Shown piece after piece: positions 21,647 to 31,500 of a DNA stretch of 64,000 bases. The notes under the pieces are model-generated. The model was given only the letters and a program-made list of their open reading frames with translations, was not told the DNA's origin and made no database searches. Origin of the DNA: Planctomycetota bacterium (GTDB lineage Bacteria > Planctomycetota > Planctomycetia > Planctomycetales > Planctomycetaceae); assembly GCA_022600195.1 (NCBI GenBank), contig JAHZKX010000032.1:1-64000 (forward strand), in the 5' to 3' direction. Made by a program: the position numbers and the translations under genes. Positions within the stretch are counted from its first letter, which is position 1; every line of letters begins with the position of its first letter.

Positions 21647-22457
21647 AGTATAGGCTAAGTCAAATGAGCGAATAGAGAATTTCTCATAAATGAAATTCAG
21701 TATGCTTGTGTCCTATTTGGGTTAGGAATCATTCTGTTTATGTGTGTCCGACCTGTGAAGGTGATCAACATCAATGATAAACGATCTCTGTGAGCACACG
21801 GTTTTCAATTGTTATGTAAAGGAGGAAAATCCCTCGCTTATCCTGTGCATCATTAAAGTTATCGCGATCAAAGATGATGTGTTGTGATGATACTGTATTT
21901 TGATGAGCCTAAAATTATAAGTCCTTATTATAAAAAGAGATGTGGTTGTAGTGTGGCTTGTTTTACAGAATTCAGATGGTCGTAATAGTTGATTTTTATG
22001 TCCTGTTATGTTAGAAGTAATCAGATGTTTCAAAAATGAATCATGTGTGATGTCGACAACAATGACATCATAATCCGGCACTGAAAGTCGCAATAAACCA
22101 TCATTACAGAGTTGTTTAATGTGATTGGAAAGTCTGATCAAGGGTTCATTTTTAAATCAGGGATATGTGAAGACTGGATTTACTTGAAACCAGTTAGAGT
22201 TCCTGAATTTGAGAAAAGATACTAGTGGCTTTCTGTTCTGGGGAGAGTAGCGTCCTGGTCGAATAAATGATTTGACGTTTACATATTATTTACTGCATTT
22301 TGATCGTAACAAAATTAGGGATTCAGTATTTTTTTCGATTGTTTGAATGCAGTAAAACGGTACAGATGTGCTAAAACTTAACCTGAATGTCATGGAAGAC
22401 TAAGGCATTATTGAGACGCCGACCAGTGTCTTGATTGATATTTGGGAGTCATTCCTA
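21647..22457. other. Long intergenic region, no supported gene
   Basis: About 810 bases between the leftward atp operon promoter and the rightward DUF4912 gene. A leftward 109-residue frame (21812-22141) opens only with TTG, has no ribosome site and no clear family; it is treated as unsupported, though one segment (PDYDVIVVDI) looks protein-like and may be a gene remnant. A GATGTC/GACATC inverted repeat lies at about 22049-22069. Nothing else stands out. Confidence 0.4.
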
Positions 22458-23570
22458 ATGTCCCCAGCGATGATTAAAGCCCTTGAGTGTCAAACCCGTC
22501 GTGATTTAGCAGCAACTGCAAAGTCTCATGGTATTGCCGGTTGGCATGGCATGCGTAAGCAGGAGTTGGTCAAAGCCATTGCTAAGATCAAGACTGCGAA
22601 ATCCAAACCCAAGCAGAAAAGCACTGCTGTTACCAAAAAAACAGTCCGCTCTGCAGCCCCCAATCCTGCTGCGGTTCCTGCATTTCCAGCGCAAAACAGC
22701 TCTACTAATCTGACTCCTTCGGAACATCAAGCTAAAATTCAAAAATTGCTGCGTTCTAATGGTCAGAGTACTGGTAGCGAAAAAATGTTGCCCACTTCGG
22801 AATCGAGCGAGACAACTTTGACAGCAGAGGTCAAAGATTCTCATTGGTTGCTGGCAACCTGGACGATTACACAGGGCAGCCTGGACAGAGCAAAGGCAGC
22901 TTTAGGTGCCTACTGGTATCAGGCAGTTCCTGTCATTCGTGTTTATGATATCACGACAAATGAAAATAGCCGGACCAGCAAAGCTTATGTTAAAGATGTA
23001 GAAGTCAAGATTGACGCGGGGTTGTGGTATGTGCAAATCGATCAACCTGCTCGATCGTATAAATTGCAGCTTGGTTTTGTGACTCCTCAAAACAAGTTTT
23101 TTGGTTTACTCTACTCGCATAAATTGACCCCGCCAATGCCTGAAGTTTGCGAAAAGGGTGGGAAAACGAAACGTACCCTTGATAGCAACTATTCGGCGAC
23201 TCGCTCCAGACGCTACACTTCTCGCGCTGAGAATGGGGGAAGTCAAGTATCAAGGCTTGCTTTGCCTCTGACCCTTGATTCCAATGGAGAATCAAATGGA
23301 GGACGAGGCAAGAAATCAAAACGCGAGTTTCATGTGGAAACAGAGTTGTTGATTCATGGGACATCGGATCCTCAGTCGGAGGTAACTCTGCTGGGAGAAA
23401 AGATTCCTGTCAGTAAAGAAGGGCGGTTTGCTCTGAGATTGAGCCTTCCCAACGGCAGGCAGGTGATTCCCGCAGTCAATACGTCATCAAACAAGCGGCG
23501 TCAGCAGACCATCGTGCTGGCGATTGAACGAAATACCAAAGAGCTGGAACCCGTTCAACTTGACGAATAA
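22458..23570 (+). CDS. DUF4912-containing protein with a Rho-N/SAP-like domain
   Basis: 370 residues from the ATG at 22458, which follows GGGAG by 10 bases; an upstream TTG frame start (22431) is less likely. Residues 5-40 (MIKALECQTRRDLAATAKSHGIAGWHGMRKQELVKAI) are a Rho-N/SAP-like fold that usually binds nucleic acid, followed by a basic Pro/Ala/Lys linker. Residues about 125-240 (DSHWLLATWTIT, AVPVIRVYDIT, GLWYVQIDQPARSYKLQLGF) match DUF4912, a one-domain family of unknown function often paired with Rho-N. A C-terminal beta-rich region ends in charged residues. It is a single gene closed by the 12-bp hairpin at 23595. Confidence 0.85.
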   Translation: MSPAMIKALECQTRRDLAATAKSHGIAGWHGMRKQELVKAIAKIKTAKSKPKQKSTAVTKKTVRSAAPNPAAVPAFPAQNSSTNLTPSEHQAKIQKLLRSNGQSTGSEKMLPTSESSETTLTAEVKDSHWLLATWTITQGSLDRAKAALGAYWYQAVPVIRVYDITTNENSRTSKAYVKDVEVKIDAGLWYVQIDQPARSYKLQLGFVTPQNKFFGLLYSHKLTPPMPEVCEKGGKTKRTLDSNYSATRSRRYTSRAENGGSQVSRLALPLTLDSNGESNGGRGKKSKREFHVETELLIHGTSDPQSEVTLLGEKIPVSKEGRFALRLSLPNGRQVIPAVNTSSNKRRQQTIVLAIERNTKELEPVQLDE

Positions 23571-23594
23571 GGAAATGCGCTCGCATCGCCAAAT

Positions 23595-23623
23595 GACTGA
23601 CAGAGAGCGCTTCTCTGTCAGTC
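23595..23623. terminator. Bidirectional hairpin between convergent genes
   Basis: A 12-bp perfect stem, GACTGACAGAGA against TCTCTGTCAGTC with a 5-base loop (GCGCT). It overlaps the stop codon of the leftward radical-SAM gene at 23618-23620. There is no strong T tract on either side, so it may act as a weak or Rho-aided terminator. Confidence 0.6.
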
Positions 23624-24490
23624 GGCGTTTCCATAATAGACTTCTGTAGTGAGCCTCGTTTTTTCTTTCACTTTCCAGGCAATTTCATCCACCTGTTCTG
23701 TATGAAGTGAAGCAACATAGTCTTCAGCAGTTTGGCGTGCGATGGTATAGACCTGCACCAGTTTTATTTGTCCGCCTGCGCTGATAATTTCATTGAGTCT
23801 CATACAGTAAGCATCTATTTCTGCTGCATCAGGAGGTTCCTGGTTGACCAGCATAAATAGACTCTGAATGACGATCGGTCTTTGTGTTGCAACAAGCGAA
23901 ATATTATCCAGAATTTGCTGAAACCGGATTTTCGTGCGATCAATCTTTTTGAAGTAGTCTTCTGTGCCTGCATCCAGCTTAGCCCAGATTTCACCTTGAT
24001 TTTTATCAAGTACTTTGAGGGCATTTTGCGTACTTTTCCGGTGAAACATACTGGCATTTGTGATTAATACCATTTTGACCTGATCGGCCCGATATTTCTT
24101 TTTCAAGTCTGCGACGTCTTTGACAATTTTGTCAAAATTGCGGTACGTCGTTGGTTCTCCATCACCAGAAAAAGCAAGATCGTTCAATCTTCTGAGATCT
24201 TCAGGGACTGAGGAAAATTTCTCATCCTGATAAATCTCCCCACTGATTACAAAGTTCAGCATATGATCAAGCTCTGCCAGGAGTTGATCGAACTCGACAA
24301 ACCGTGTTTCTGATTCTTCTCTGCGATCTACCTGACAGTAGATACAATCAAAATTGCAGATTTTATCGGGATTTAAGTTGATCCCGATTGAGACACCCTT
24401 GCTGCGACGGGACAACACGGGATAAACAAATCTGTTATCATGATAGTTTCGCTGGTGTTGCGAGTGTAGAGGAAGTGATGATGATGTCAT
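23618..24490 (-). CDS. Radical SAM protein of COG0731 type
   Basis: 290 residues. The cluster Cys are 45, 49 and 52 (CNFDCIYC), with FSGDGEPTTYRNF and VLITNAS as the expected SAM-binding strands, and the whole length fits a single TIM-barrel radical-SAM domain. COG0731 proteins include the wyosine-tRNA enzyme TYW1 and several functionally unassigned bacterial ones; this one lacks the flavodoxin domain of TYW1, so its substrate is unknown. The ATG start at 24490 is followed by a Ser-rich head. Convergent with the DUF4912 gene, and separated from ilvC by the strong ilvC terminator. Confidence 0.88.
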   Translation of the reverse strand: MTSSSLPLHSQHQRNYHDNRFVYPVLSRRSKGVSIGINLNPDKICNFDCIYCQVDRREESETRFVEFDQLLAELDHMLNFVISGEIYQDEKFSSVPEDLRRLNDLAFSGDGEPTTYRNFDKIVKDVADLKKKYRADQVKMVLITNASMFHRKSTQNALKVLDKNQGEIWAKLDAGTEDYFKKIDRTKIRFQQILDNISLVATQRPIVIQSLFMLVNQEPPDAAEIDAYCMRLNEIISAGGQIKLVQVYTIARQTAEDYVASLHTEQVDEIAWKVKEKTRLTTEVYYGNAD

Positions 24491-24617
24491 GGCTCATATT
24501 CCCAATGGATGTGATCGACGCTATCTTTTTATACGACGGTACATTCTGAATGACAAGTGGGGATGAAATAGTTATCACTTGAACCACTTTACTAAACTAA
24601 CAGAAGAGGGTTTGATC

Positions 24618-24655
24618 AAAAAAAAGTGGCAAAGACTTATTTAAGTCTTTGCCAC
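24618..24655 (-). terminator. Terminator of ilvC
   Basis: GTGGCAAAGACTT (24626-24638) pairs with AAGTCTTTGCCAC (24643-24655) over a 4-base loop (13-bp stem), and on the minus strand is followed by eight T (A8 at 24618-24625). It lies about 30 bases after the ilvC stop. Confidence 0.92.
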
Positions 24656-24684
24656 ATATATGCTTCCGGATCTGCTGAACTGGT

Positions 24685-25689
24685 TTAGACTTCTTTGGAA
24701 TCGATCCAGCTCATCATGCGGCGAAGTTCTTTACCGACGGTTTCAATCGGATGCTGTTTATTTAAACGGCGGATCGCTTTGAATGAGGCCTGATTGGCTT
24801 TGTTTTCCAGCAACCAGTTCCTGGCAAACTCTCCTGATTGAATTTCGGAGAGAATCTTCTTCATTTCTTTTCTGGTTTCGTCTGTAACAATTCGAGGACC
24901 ACTTGAGTAATCACCGTATTCAGCTGTATTAGAAACACTGTATCGCATGTAATTCAAACCACCCTGGTAGAATAAATCCACGATCAGTTTCAATTCGTGC
25001 ATACATTCAAAATAAGCCATTTCTGGCTGATATCCGGCTTCTACAAGTGTATCATAACCGGCTTTCACTAATTCGCTGACTCCACCACAGAGTACAACCT
25101 GTTCCCCAAAAAGGTCAGTTTCGGTTTCTTCCGCAAAAGAGGTTTCGATCACACCGCCGCGCGTTCCGCCGATACCTTTTGCATAAGCTAATGCCAGTTG
25201 GCGAGTACTTTCAGCTGCATCATCTGATAATGCAATCAATGAAGGAACACCACCGCCTGCTACATATTCGCTGCGAACCAGGTGGCCTGGACCTTTGGGG
25301 GCAACTAGTCCAGCGTCTACACCAACAGGAGGAACCACCTGATTGAAGTGTATATTAAATCCATGCGAGCATAAGAGAATATTTCCCTTACTCAAATTAG
25401 GCAGAATTTCGCTTTTGTAGAGATCTCCCTGAACTTCGTCAGGCAGCAGGATATTGATCAGATCTCCTTGTTTTGTCGCTTCAGCAAGAGGGACTGGATC
25501 AAAGCCATGGCTGACAGCCAGATCGTAGTTTTCACTTCCTTTACGTTGTCCAATAATGACATTGCAACCACTGTCACGCAGGTTTTGTGCTTGTGCATGT
25601 CCCTGGCTACCATAGCCAAGAATGGCAATTGTCTTATCTTTTAACAGGGACAAATCTGCGTCATCGTCGTAATAAATTGTTACTGCCAT
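24685..25689 (-). CDS. ilvC: Ketol-acid reductoisomerase
   Basis: Converts acetolactate to dihydroxy-isovalerate with NADPH in valine/isoleucine synthesis. The ATG at 25689 gives [37 protein letters not shown]; the NADPH-binding GYGSQG sits about residues 25-30. The metal-site segments (AVSDAAE-type, TEAYE-equivalents [16 protein letters not shown], and [30 protein letters not shown]) are present. 334 residues, class I size. A longer frame to 25797 is not supported. It follows ilvN by 170 bases on the same strand. Confidence 0.97.
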   Translation of the reverse strand: MAVTIYYDDDADLSLLKDKTIAILGYGSQGHAQAQNLRDSGCNVIIGQRKGSENYDLAVSHGFDPVPLAEATKQGDLINILLPDEVQGDLYKSEILPNLSKGNILLCSHGFNIHFNQVVPPVGVDAGLVAPKGPGHLVRSEYVAGGGVPSLIALSDDAAESTRQLALAYAKGIGGTRGGVIETSFAEETETDLFGEQVVLCGGVSELVKAGYDTLVEAGYQPEMAYFECMHELKLIVDLFYQGGLNYMRYSVSNTAEYGDYSSGPRIVTDETRKEMKKILSEIQSGEFARNWLLENKANQASFKAIRRLNKQHPIETVGKELRRMMSWIDSKEV

Positions 25690-25859
25690 AATCCTGATCT
25701 CTTGTAATGATGTAAGGCTGAGAGAAGCAAAACCGGTTCTGCTTCTATTAGAACTTGAACAGCCAAAAAGCTGCTTCAACAATATCTTTGGAAACAACTT
25801 CCTGCTCGATGAGAGTCATTCAACTGTAAATCACATTGCTAAATGCTCTGATGGAGTTG

Positions 25860-26375
25860 TTAAACAGTTTCCACAGTCTCTGAATCAACGTCTGCTTTCA
25901 CTGTTTCTGAGCGTAATAGTGCGATTCGCCCTGTACGTACGATCTCAAGTATTCCAAAAGGTCTCATCATGTCAATGAATGCATTGATTTTGGATTCCTG
26001 ACCTGAGATTTCGATCATCACGTTTTCAGAGCTCACGTCAACGATTTTCGCACGGAAAATGTCGACTAATTCACGAATTTCTGACCGTGATTTTCCAGGA
26101 GTCGCTACTTTCATCAGCATCAGGTCTCTTTCGACGTAGTCTTGTCCGGAAAAATTGACGACTTTCACAACGGTCACCAGTTTTTCCAACTGTTTTCTGA
26201 CCTGATCGAGTTTGTTGTAATCTCCTACGACAAAAGTGATTCTGGAAAACTCCGGTTCTTCTGTTTCACCGACAGCTAAACTTTCGATATTGAACGCACG
26301 AGATGCTAGCATCCCCGAAATATGGGCTAATACACCCGGCTGGTTCATTACTAATGCAGAAAGAACTTGTTTCAT
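25860..26375 (-). CDS. ilvN: Acetolactate synthase small (regulatory) subunit
   Basis: 171 residues, matching IlvH/IlvN. The N-terminal ACT domain (MKQVLSALVMNQPGVLAHISGMLASRAFNIESLAVG) is clear, followed by a C-terminal domain with ELVDIFRAKIVDV and INAFIDMMRPFGILEIVRTGRIAL. It mediates valine feedback on the catalytic subunit IlvB, whose gene is not in this window. Start ATG with AAGG 9 bases upstream. Upstream of ilvC, so together they form a branched-chain amino acid pair. Confidence 0.95.
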   Translation of the reverse strand: MKQVLSALVMNQPGVLAHISGMLASRAFNIESLAVGETEEPEFSRITFVVGDYNKLDQVRKQLEKLVTVVKVVNFSGQDYVERDLMLMKVATPGKSRSEIRELVDIFRAKIVDVSSENVMIEISGQESKINAFIDMMRPFGILEIVRTGRIALLRSETVKADVDSETVETV

Positions 26376-26718
26376 CCCAAAACCTTAATTCGTAATCTAA
26401 ACAGAAATAGGGGTATCGTAAAAGTCATTGAAGCATACAGTTTAGTGTTGATCTCAGGTCCCCACAAGTCCCGACACCGAGATCTGTGCTTGCACCACTG
26501 AGGATCAGGTCGATTAGAGCGATTATGCACCTGCTTCTACTGACAAGCCGACATTCGAGTCGCGTTTCAGGTTCGTTTTCGCTTCAGATAGATCGAATGT
26601 CTTTCATTTTGTACAGATAATCAATCCGCTGGTTTTGACAGTCGGACGCGACTCTGTTTAAATATTCGTAAGCGTTGCAATCAGGCATTTAATCTTCTTA
26701 TTCTGATCGAGAGCAAGG
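26376..26718. other. Divergent region between ilvN and recJ
   Basis: About 340 bases. It holds the recJ promoter at 26635-26663 and presumably the ilvN promoter, which I could not pick out. No gene is supported. I did not recognise an attenuator leader peptide (no short ORF rich in Val/Leu/Ile codons preceding ilvN). Confidence 0.5.
26635..26663 (+). promoter_or_regulatory. Promoter for recJ
   Basis: TTGACA (26635-26640), 17 bases, then TTAAAT (26658-26663). It lies 55 bases before the recJ start codon. Confidence 0.55.
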
Positions 26719-28482
26719 ATGACTCAAAACTGGCGATTTGCGCCCCACGATGAATCACAGGTCCGTCGTCTCAGTTCGGATATGAAGGTCTCTCCTTTAT
26801 TAGCGCAAGTTTTAATCGCGCGGGGATTCAGAGACGCACCGTCGGCGCGCAGTTTTATTGATGCTCGCATGACAGACTTGCTGGAACCCAGTTCCATGTC
26901 GGGAATTGAAGAAGCTGCCGAACGTGTGATTGCCGCACTGAATGCCAAGCGACGCATCACGATTTATGGTGATTACGATGTCGATGGTATGACAGCGACC
27001 AGCATTTTATTGCACTGTATCACTTTAGCGAATGGGCAATGCGACTACTTTATCCCCAATCGTCTGGATGATGGTTACGGTTTGAATTGCGATTCGATTC
27101 GGGCACTGCATGAGGAAGATCCCAGCCGCTTACTGGTAACCGTCGATTGTGGGATCTCAAGTCTGAAAGAAGCTGCCCTCGCGAAAGAATTAGGGTTGGA
27201 GTTGATCATTACCGATCATCATCAGATGAGTGATCAACTTCCGGATGCTAATTGTCTGGTTCATCCTCGATTACCAGATGGCAATTATGAATTCCCTCAT
27301 TTGTGTGGTGCCGGGGTTGCTTTGAAGCTGGCCTGGGCAGTTTGCCAAAAACTGGGTGACGGTCAGAAGGCTTCTCCGGTCATGCGTGAGTATCTGAAAT
27401 GTGCAGTTGGTCTTGCCGCAATTGGTACTGTTGCTGATGTTGTCCCTTTGGTTGGTGAAAATCGAATTCTCGTGCGATATGGGTTGAATGCACTGGCAGA
27501 CCAAGCACCGTTGGGTTTGCAGGAACTAATGAAAGTCGCGGAGATCAAGTCTGACCAGAGACTCGATACCGAAGATATCGGATTTGCCATTGCCCCTCGT
27601 CTCAATGCAGCGGGCCGTTTAGGGCAGGCACGATTAGCAGTCGAGTTGTTAACGACCAATAATCAGGAAAGAGCCAGTCAGCTGGCGACTTACCTCGACG
27701 AGCTCAACAAAAATCGCAGGACTGTTGAGCGAAGGATTATGAAGCAAGCCAAAGAAATGGTTGAGGAGAATGACGAATGGGCCAATCACAGTGCGTTGGT
27801 ATTGGCACATCAAGATTGGCATCCGGGTGTTATTGGTATTGTGGCAAATCGAATTGCAGAACATTTTGAAAAGCCGACGGTCATGATCGCATTAGATTCC
27901 AGTTCTCGAACAGGCCAGGGTTCTGCGCGGTCGTTTGCCGGATTTGATCTGCATGCGGGATTTTCATCCTGCTCCGAACACTTACTTCGCTATGGAGGCC
28001 ATCAGGCTGCTGCGGGACTCAAAATCGATGAAGATCGTATCGAAGGTTTTCGACTGGCATTTTCTGAATATGCGGCCAGTGCTCCCCAACCATCCGAGTA
28101 TGAATTGCAAGTGCGTATCGATGCAGAAGTCTGTTTAAATGAAATTACAAAAAAGGCCGTACGTGAGCTGGATTGTCTTGGGCCTTTTGGTCAAGACAAT
28201 CCGCGCCCTCAGTTTGTAGCGACACGAGTTAAGTTGGCAGAACCTCCCCGCACAATGGGAGAAGGGGGGCGTCATCTTTCGCTGGTCTTCCAACAACAAA
28301 AAACAAAGATACGCGCAATTGCCTTTGGTAAGGGAGAATGGGCGAGCCAGATGGAAGCAGAAGGAGGTCCCTTCTCAATCAGTTTTGCTCCAAGCATCAA
28401 CCGTTTTCGAGGCTTTGAAAGTGTGCAGCTCCACCTGAAGGACTGGATTTCCGAAAAAGCAAAGACACCTCTCACATCCTGA
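26719..28482 (+). CDS. recJ: Single-stranded-DNA exonuclease RecJ
   Basis: 5'-3' exonuclease of recombination and mismatch repair. The DHH-family motifs are present: [12 protein letters not shown] (D85, D87-region), DCG at 143-145, and TDHH at 165-168 for metal binding. The DHHA1 domain has [11 protein letters not shown], and a C-terminal OB-like fold ends the protein. 587 residues, normal. ATG start at 26719 preceded by GAGAGCAAGG. It ends 30 bases from the convergent PQQ gene. Confidence 0.95.
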   Translation: MTQNWRFAPHDESQVRRLSSDMKVSPLLAQVLIARGFRDAPSARSFIDARMTDLLEPSSMSGIEEAAERVIAALNAKRRITIYGDYDVDGMTATSILLHCITLANGQCDYFIPNRLDDGYGLNCDSIRALHEEDPSRLLVTVDCGISSLKEAALAKELGLELIITDHHQMSDQLPDANCLVHPRLPDGNYEFPHLCGAGVALKLAWAVCQKLGDGQKASPVMREYLKCAVGLAAIGTVADVVPLVGENRILVRYGLNALADQAPLGLQELMKVAEIKSDQRLDTEDIGFAIAPRLNAAGRLGQARLAVELLTTNNQERASQLATYLDELNKNRRTVERRIMKQAKEMVEENDEWANHSALVLAHQDWHPGVIGIVANRIAEHFEKPTVMIALDSSSRTGQGSARSFAGFDLHAGFSSCSEHLLRYGGHQAAAGLKIDEDRIEGFRLAFSEYAASAPQPSEYELQVRIDAEVCLNEITKKAVRELDCLGPFGQDNPRPQFVATRVKLAEPPRTMGEGGRHLSLVFQQQKTKIRAIAFGKGEWASQMEAEGGPFSISFAPSINRFRGFESVQLHLKDWISEKAKTPLTS

Positions 28483-28512
28483 TTCGGAATCAGATACCAG
28501 GCAGGCATTGCT

Positions 28513-31500
28513 TTAATTTTCGCTAATCACCTCAATTCCTGAGATAACGGGCGGGTGCTTAGAATCGCCTTTAGCGTTGAGTTCAATTTCAATCTGCTCG
28601 TTCACGGGAATTCCTTGAAACTCTTTCACGAGACAACGCATTGTCCGACCCGTTTCTTTCACGATGTCCAGGTTCTGGAGTACACTTTTTCCCTGCAGAC
28701 GAATGTCAAAGATTCTTTCTTCCGCTTTGACATGATCATCAGGCTCCGTAAAGGTAAGAATGACTGTATATCGCCTGGCTGAATCTTCATTTACTGATTG
28801 AGTCACTGGCTGTGTTTTCCGTTGTCCTTGCGTTTTTGTTTTCAGAACCAGTCTCGCTGATCCCGAACTTGCTCCTTTGTAGGATTTGGCGACTCGGGTT
28901 CCAGTACCTGTAATCAGAAATGTAACAGGATTTCCCGCTTTCCAGTCTTTCTTTGCAAGTATCTCTTTAAACAAAGAAGTCAGGTCTGGAGTCTTCTGTC
29001 CAGAACCATGTGCATTCGCTTTTGACCAGGCAGGAAGAGACCACTTAACAGAGTTTTTTGTTTGTTTTCGGGTGGACAGGTTCTGTTTTGTTTCAACGAA
29101 TGGTTGTGAATTGGCTGTGTTTTCCGCCTTGATATTTAGGTTGCTCCGAGATTTTCCCGTTTCATCGACCGTAAACTGAATATAAGCTGCTTCAAGCTCA
29201 TCGAAAGAAGTCAAGGGGATGTCAGTAAACCGAAGGCCGACTACTTGTAAGTCTTTCCCGTCAAGTCCCAACTCCAGATCACTGCTATGCAGTCTTACTT
29301 TGCCGTGTGAATCTTCTTCGGCATCGTCTTCCACACCAGCAATAGCGATGCCCTCAGGTGGCTCTGGTTTTGTATGTTGGTTGATTGCAATGGTGATTTT
29401 TCCCGGATCTTCAATTCCGGAGGCAGCGACCCAGTTCAACCCATTTTCCGGAAGCGGTTTTACAATTTTCAGTGAGTGGTGTCTGAAGCGGGTAAATTCA
29501 GAATTAGAAAGAGTCACTTTTAAATCTGGAGATTGTCCGCCTACACTGGGGTAATCAAGCCAGAGTGTTCCGTTATCTGATCGGCGATCTCCGGGAGCAC
29601 CAAAATTGATCCCTGCCTGCTTTACGAGAGGCGAAGATTCAGATTCTGTACCCAACTGGCTATTCGTCCAGATTTCAATTTCTGGCATATGAATGAGAGC
29701 CAATGATGTTTGATTCTGGTAAGAACAGCTGCAGGTGCGTGTGTAATCAGGTGCATTTAACACTCCATTTGCAACGACAAGATTGGAAGTGCAACTGGAT
29801 TTGAATCCACCAAAATTCCCCGTACCACTTTGTGATTTTAAGTCATAAAATCCAGCAGCCCCAGAACGAAAGGTCAGCAGGTTTTCGCTGGCTATTACAT
29901 AATTGCACCCGTAAGTACGCGAAAACTTCAAGAGTTCTTTTTGCTTTGTAATAGGATTGATGATGGAATAAGGCTTTCCATCAATAATATTGAAAGCGCC
30001 ACCAGACACTTCATACGAATTTGCTGAGGTGATGATCAGATCATTATGCAAGACACAAGGCCCGGTATATTTTCGGTCTTTGTTATGCCAGAGTACAGTC
30101 CCGTTTTTTGCCTGGAAGGCAAGCATGCCTTGTCCGATTTCATCTCGCAAACGATCTTTAGCGCGTGCTCCAGCTTGTAGTAAAATGTCATATTTTTCAG
30201 AGTAACCCAACCAGGAACCAAAAATATTCTGCTTCGTCGACCAGAGTTCTTTTCCAGTTAAAGCATCGATACAAAGGATGCGATATTGTGCAGGGTCAGC
30301 CATGCCCCTGCGCGATAGTTTTTTCTCGGCGCTGGCCGGTAGTTTATCCAGACAGAAAATCCGATCATTCCCCGCAACAATGCCATTGTGTAAAAATGAA
30401 TGAATGGCATCCACCTGCCAGATCATTTCACCAGAAAGACGGTCATAGGCGATCAATCCCTGACTAGCTGAAAGGTCAGTTGCAGCGGGTCCATCTTTGC
30501 CTGTTTTTTCATCCAGTCGTTTCCCATAATGTGCAAAACCATTTCCTGCTAACAGAATATCATCATAGACTGCAATAAAAGCCCAGTCATTTTCAGGATT
30601 TGGCAGCTTGATAACCTGTTGAGTCGTTCCATCACTGGCATTTAAGACATGGCATTCTGACCCGATGGCAAGATAAACTTTTTCAGCCGTGGCGATATAA
30701 TTCGTCCCGCGCGAATTTGCTCCTGGAATATGTTTCTGGTTGTATTGTGTACTCAGAGGTGTGTCCTCATAGGTTGAGTTATAGTAAATGCCAAACGTTC
30801 CCAGATCTTTAAATACTCTGTGCCAGAGAACTTCACCCGTATAAACATCGCGTGCACTGAGACTGTTCATCCCTTCCAGAAAAGTCCGGCCGCCAACAAC
30901 CTGTTCTGGAGGACCGTGGCCATGGCGGGGTAGAATGTCATCGTGTGTATTCCCGCCAAACCAAAGGACACCCAGCGGAAGTTTGACCCTTTTGTCATTT
31001 GATTTTACAGTATTAGCAATATCGCCATACTGATGCGTCCAGTCTGCTGAATCTGGAAGTGCACCTTTGCGTTCAATAAGAAATTCATCTGTACGAGCAG
31101 TATTGGTTGCTTTTGGCAATTCGGCTTTCCGAAAGACAGACATGATTTGCTTGTGCGATGTCTGATTATTAAGGGAGATCGAGATTGCACCTCCATACGG
31201 TCGAACGGAGCGGTAGATTTGTTTTAGTTGTTTGGCGTTGAGAGAATGGGCAAAAGCATCACTGATTAAAGTGATTCTCGCAATATGTTGTGGCGCCTGG
31301 TATGAATCGGGAGTCCCCTGGTGAACTGTAATACGCGAACCATACAAATTCAGTGCATCATATCTCGTTCGCAATTCCTGTACTTTGGAAAGATCTTTTT
31401 CGATCACAATTAATCGCAATGGAGAATGTTGCAGGAATGCGTCAAATAGCGGTTGGTTATCCGCTCCATAACAGATCATGTAACCATTTTTTGCCTGAGT

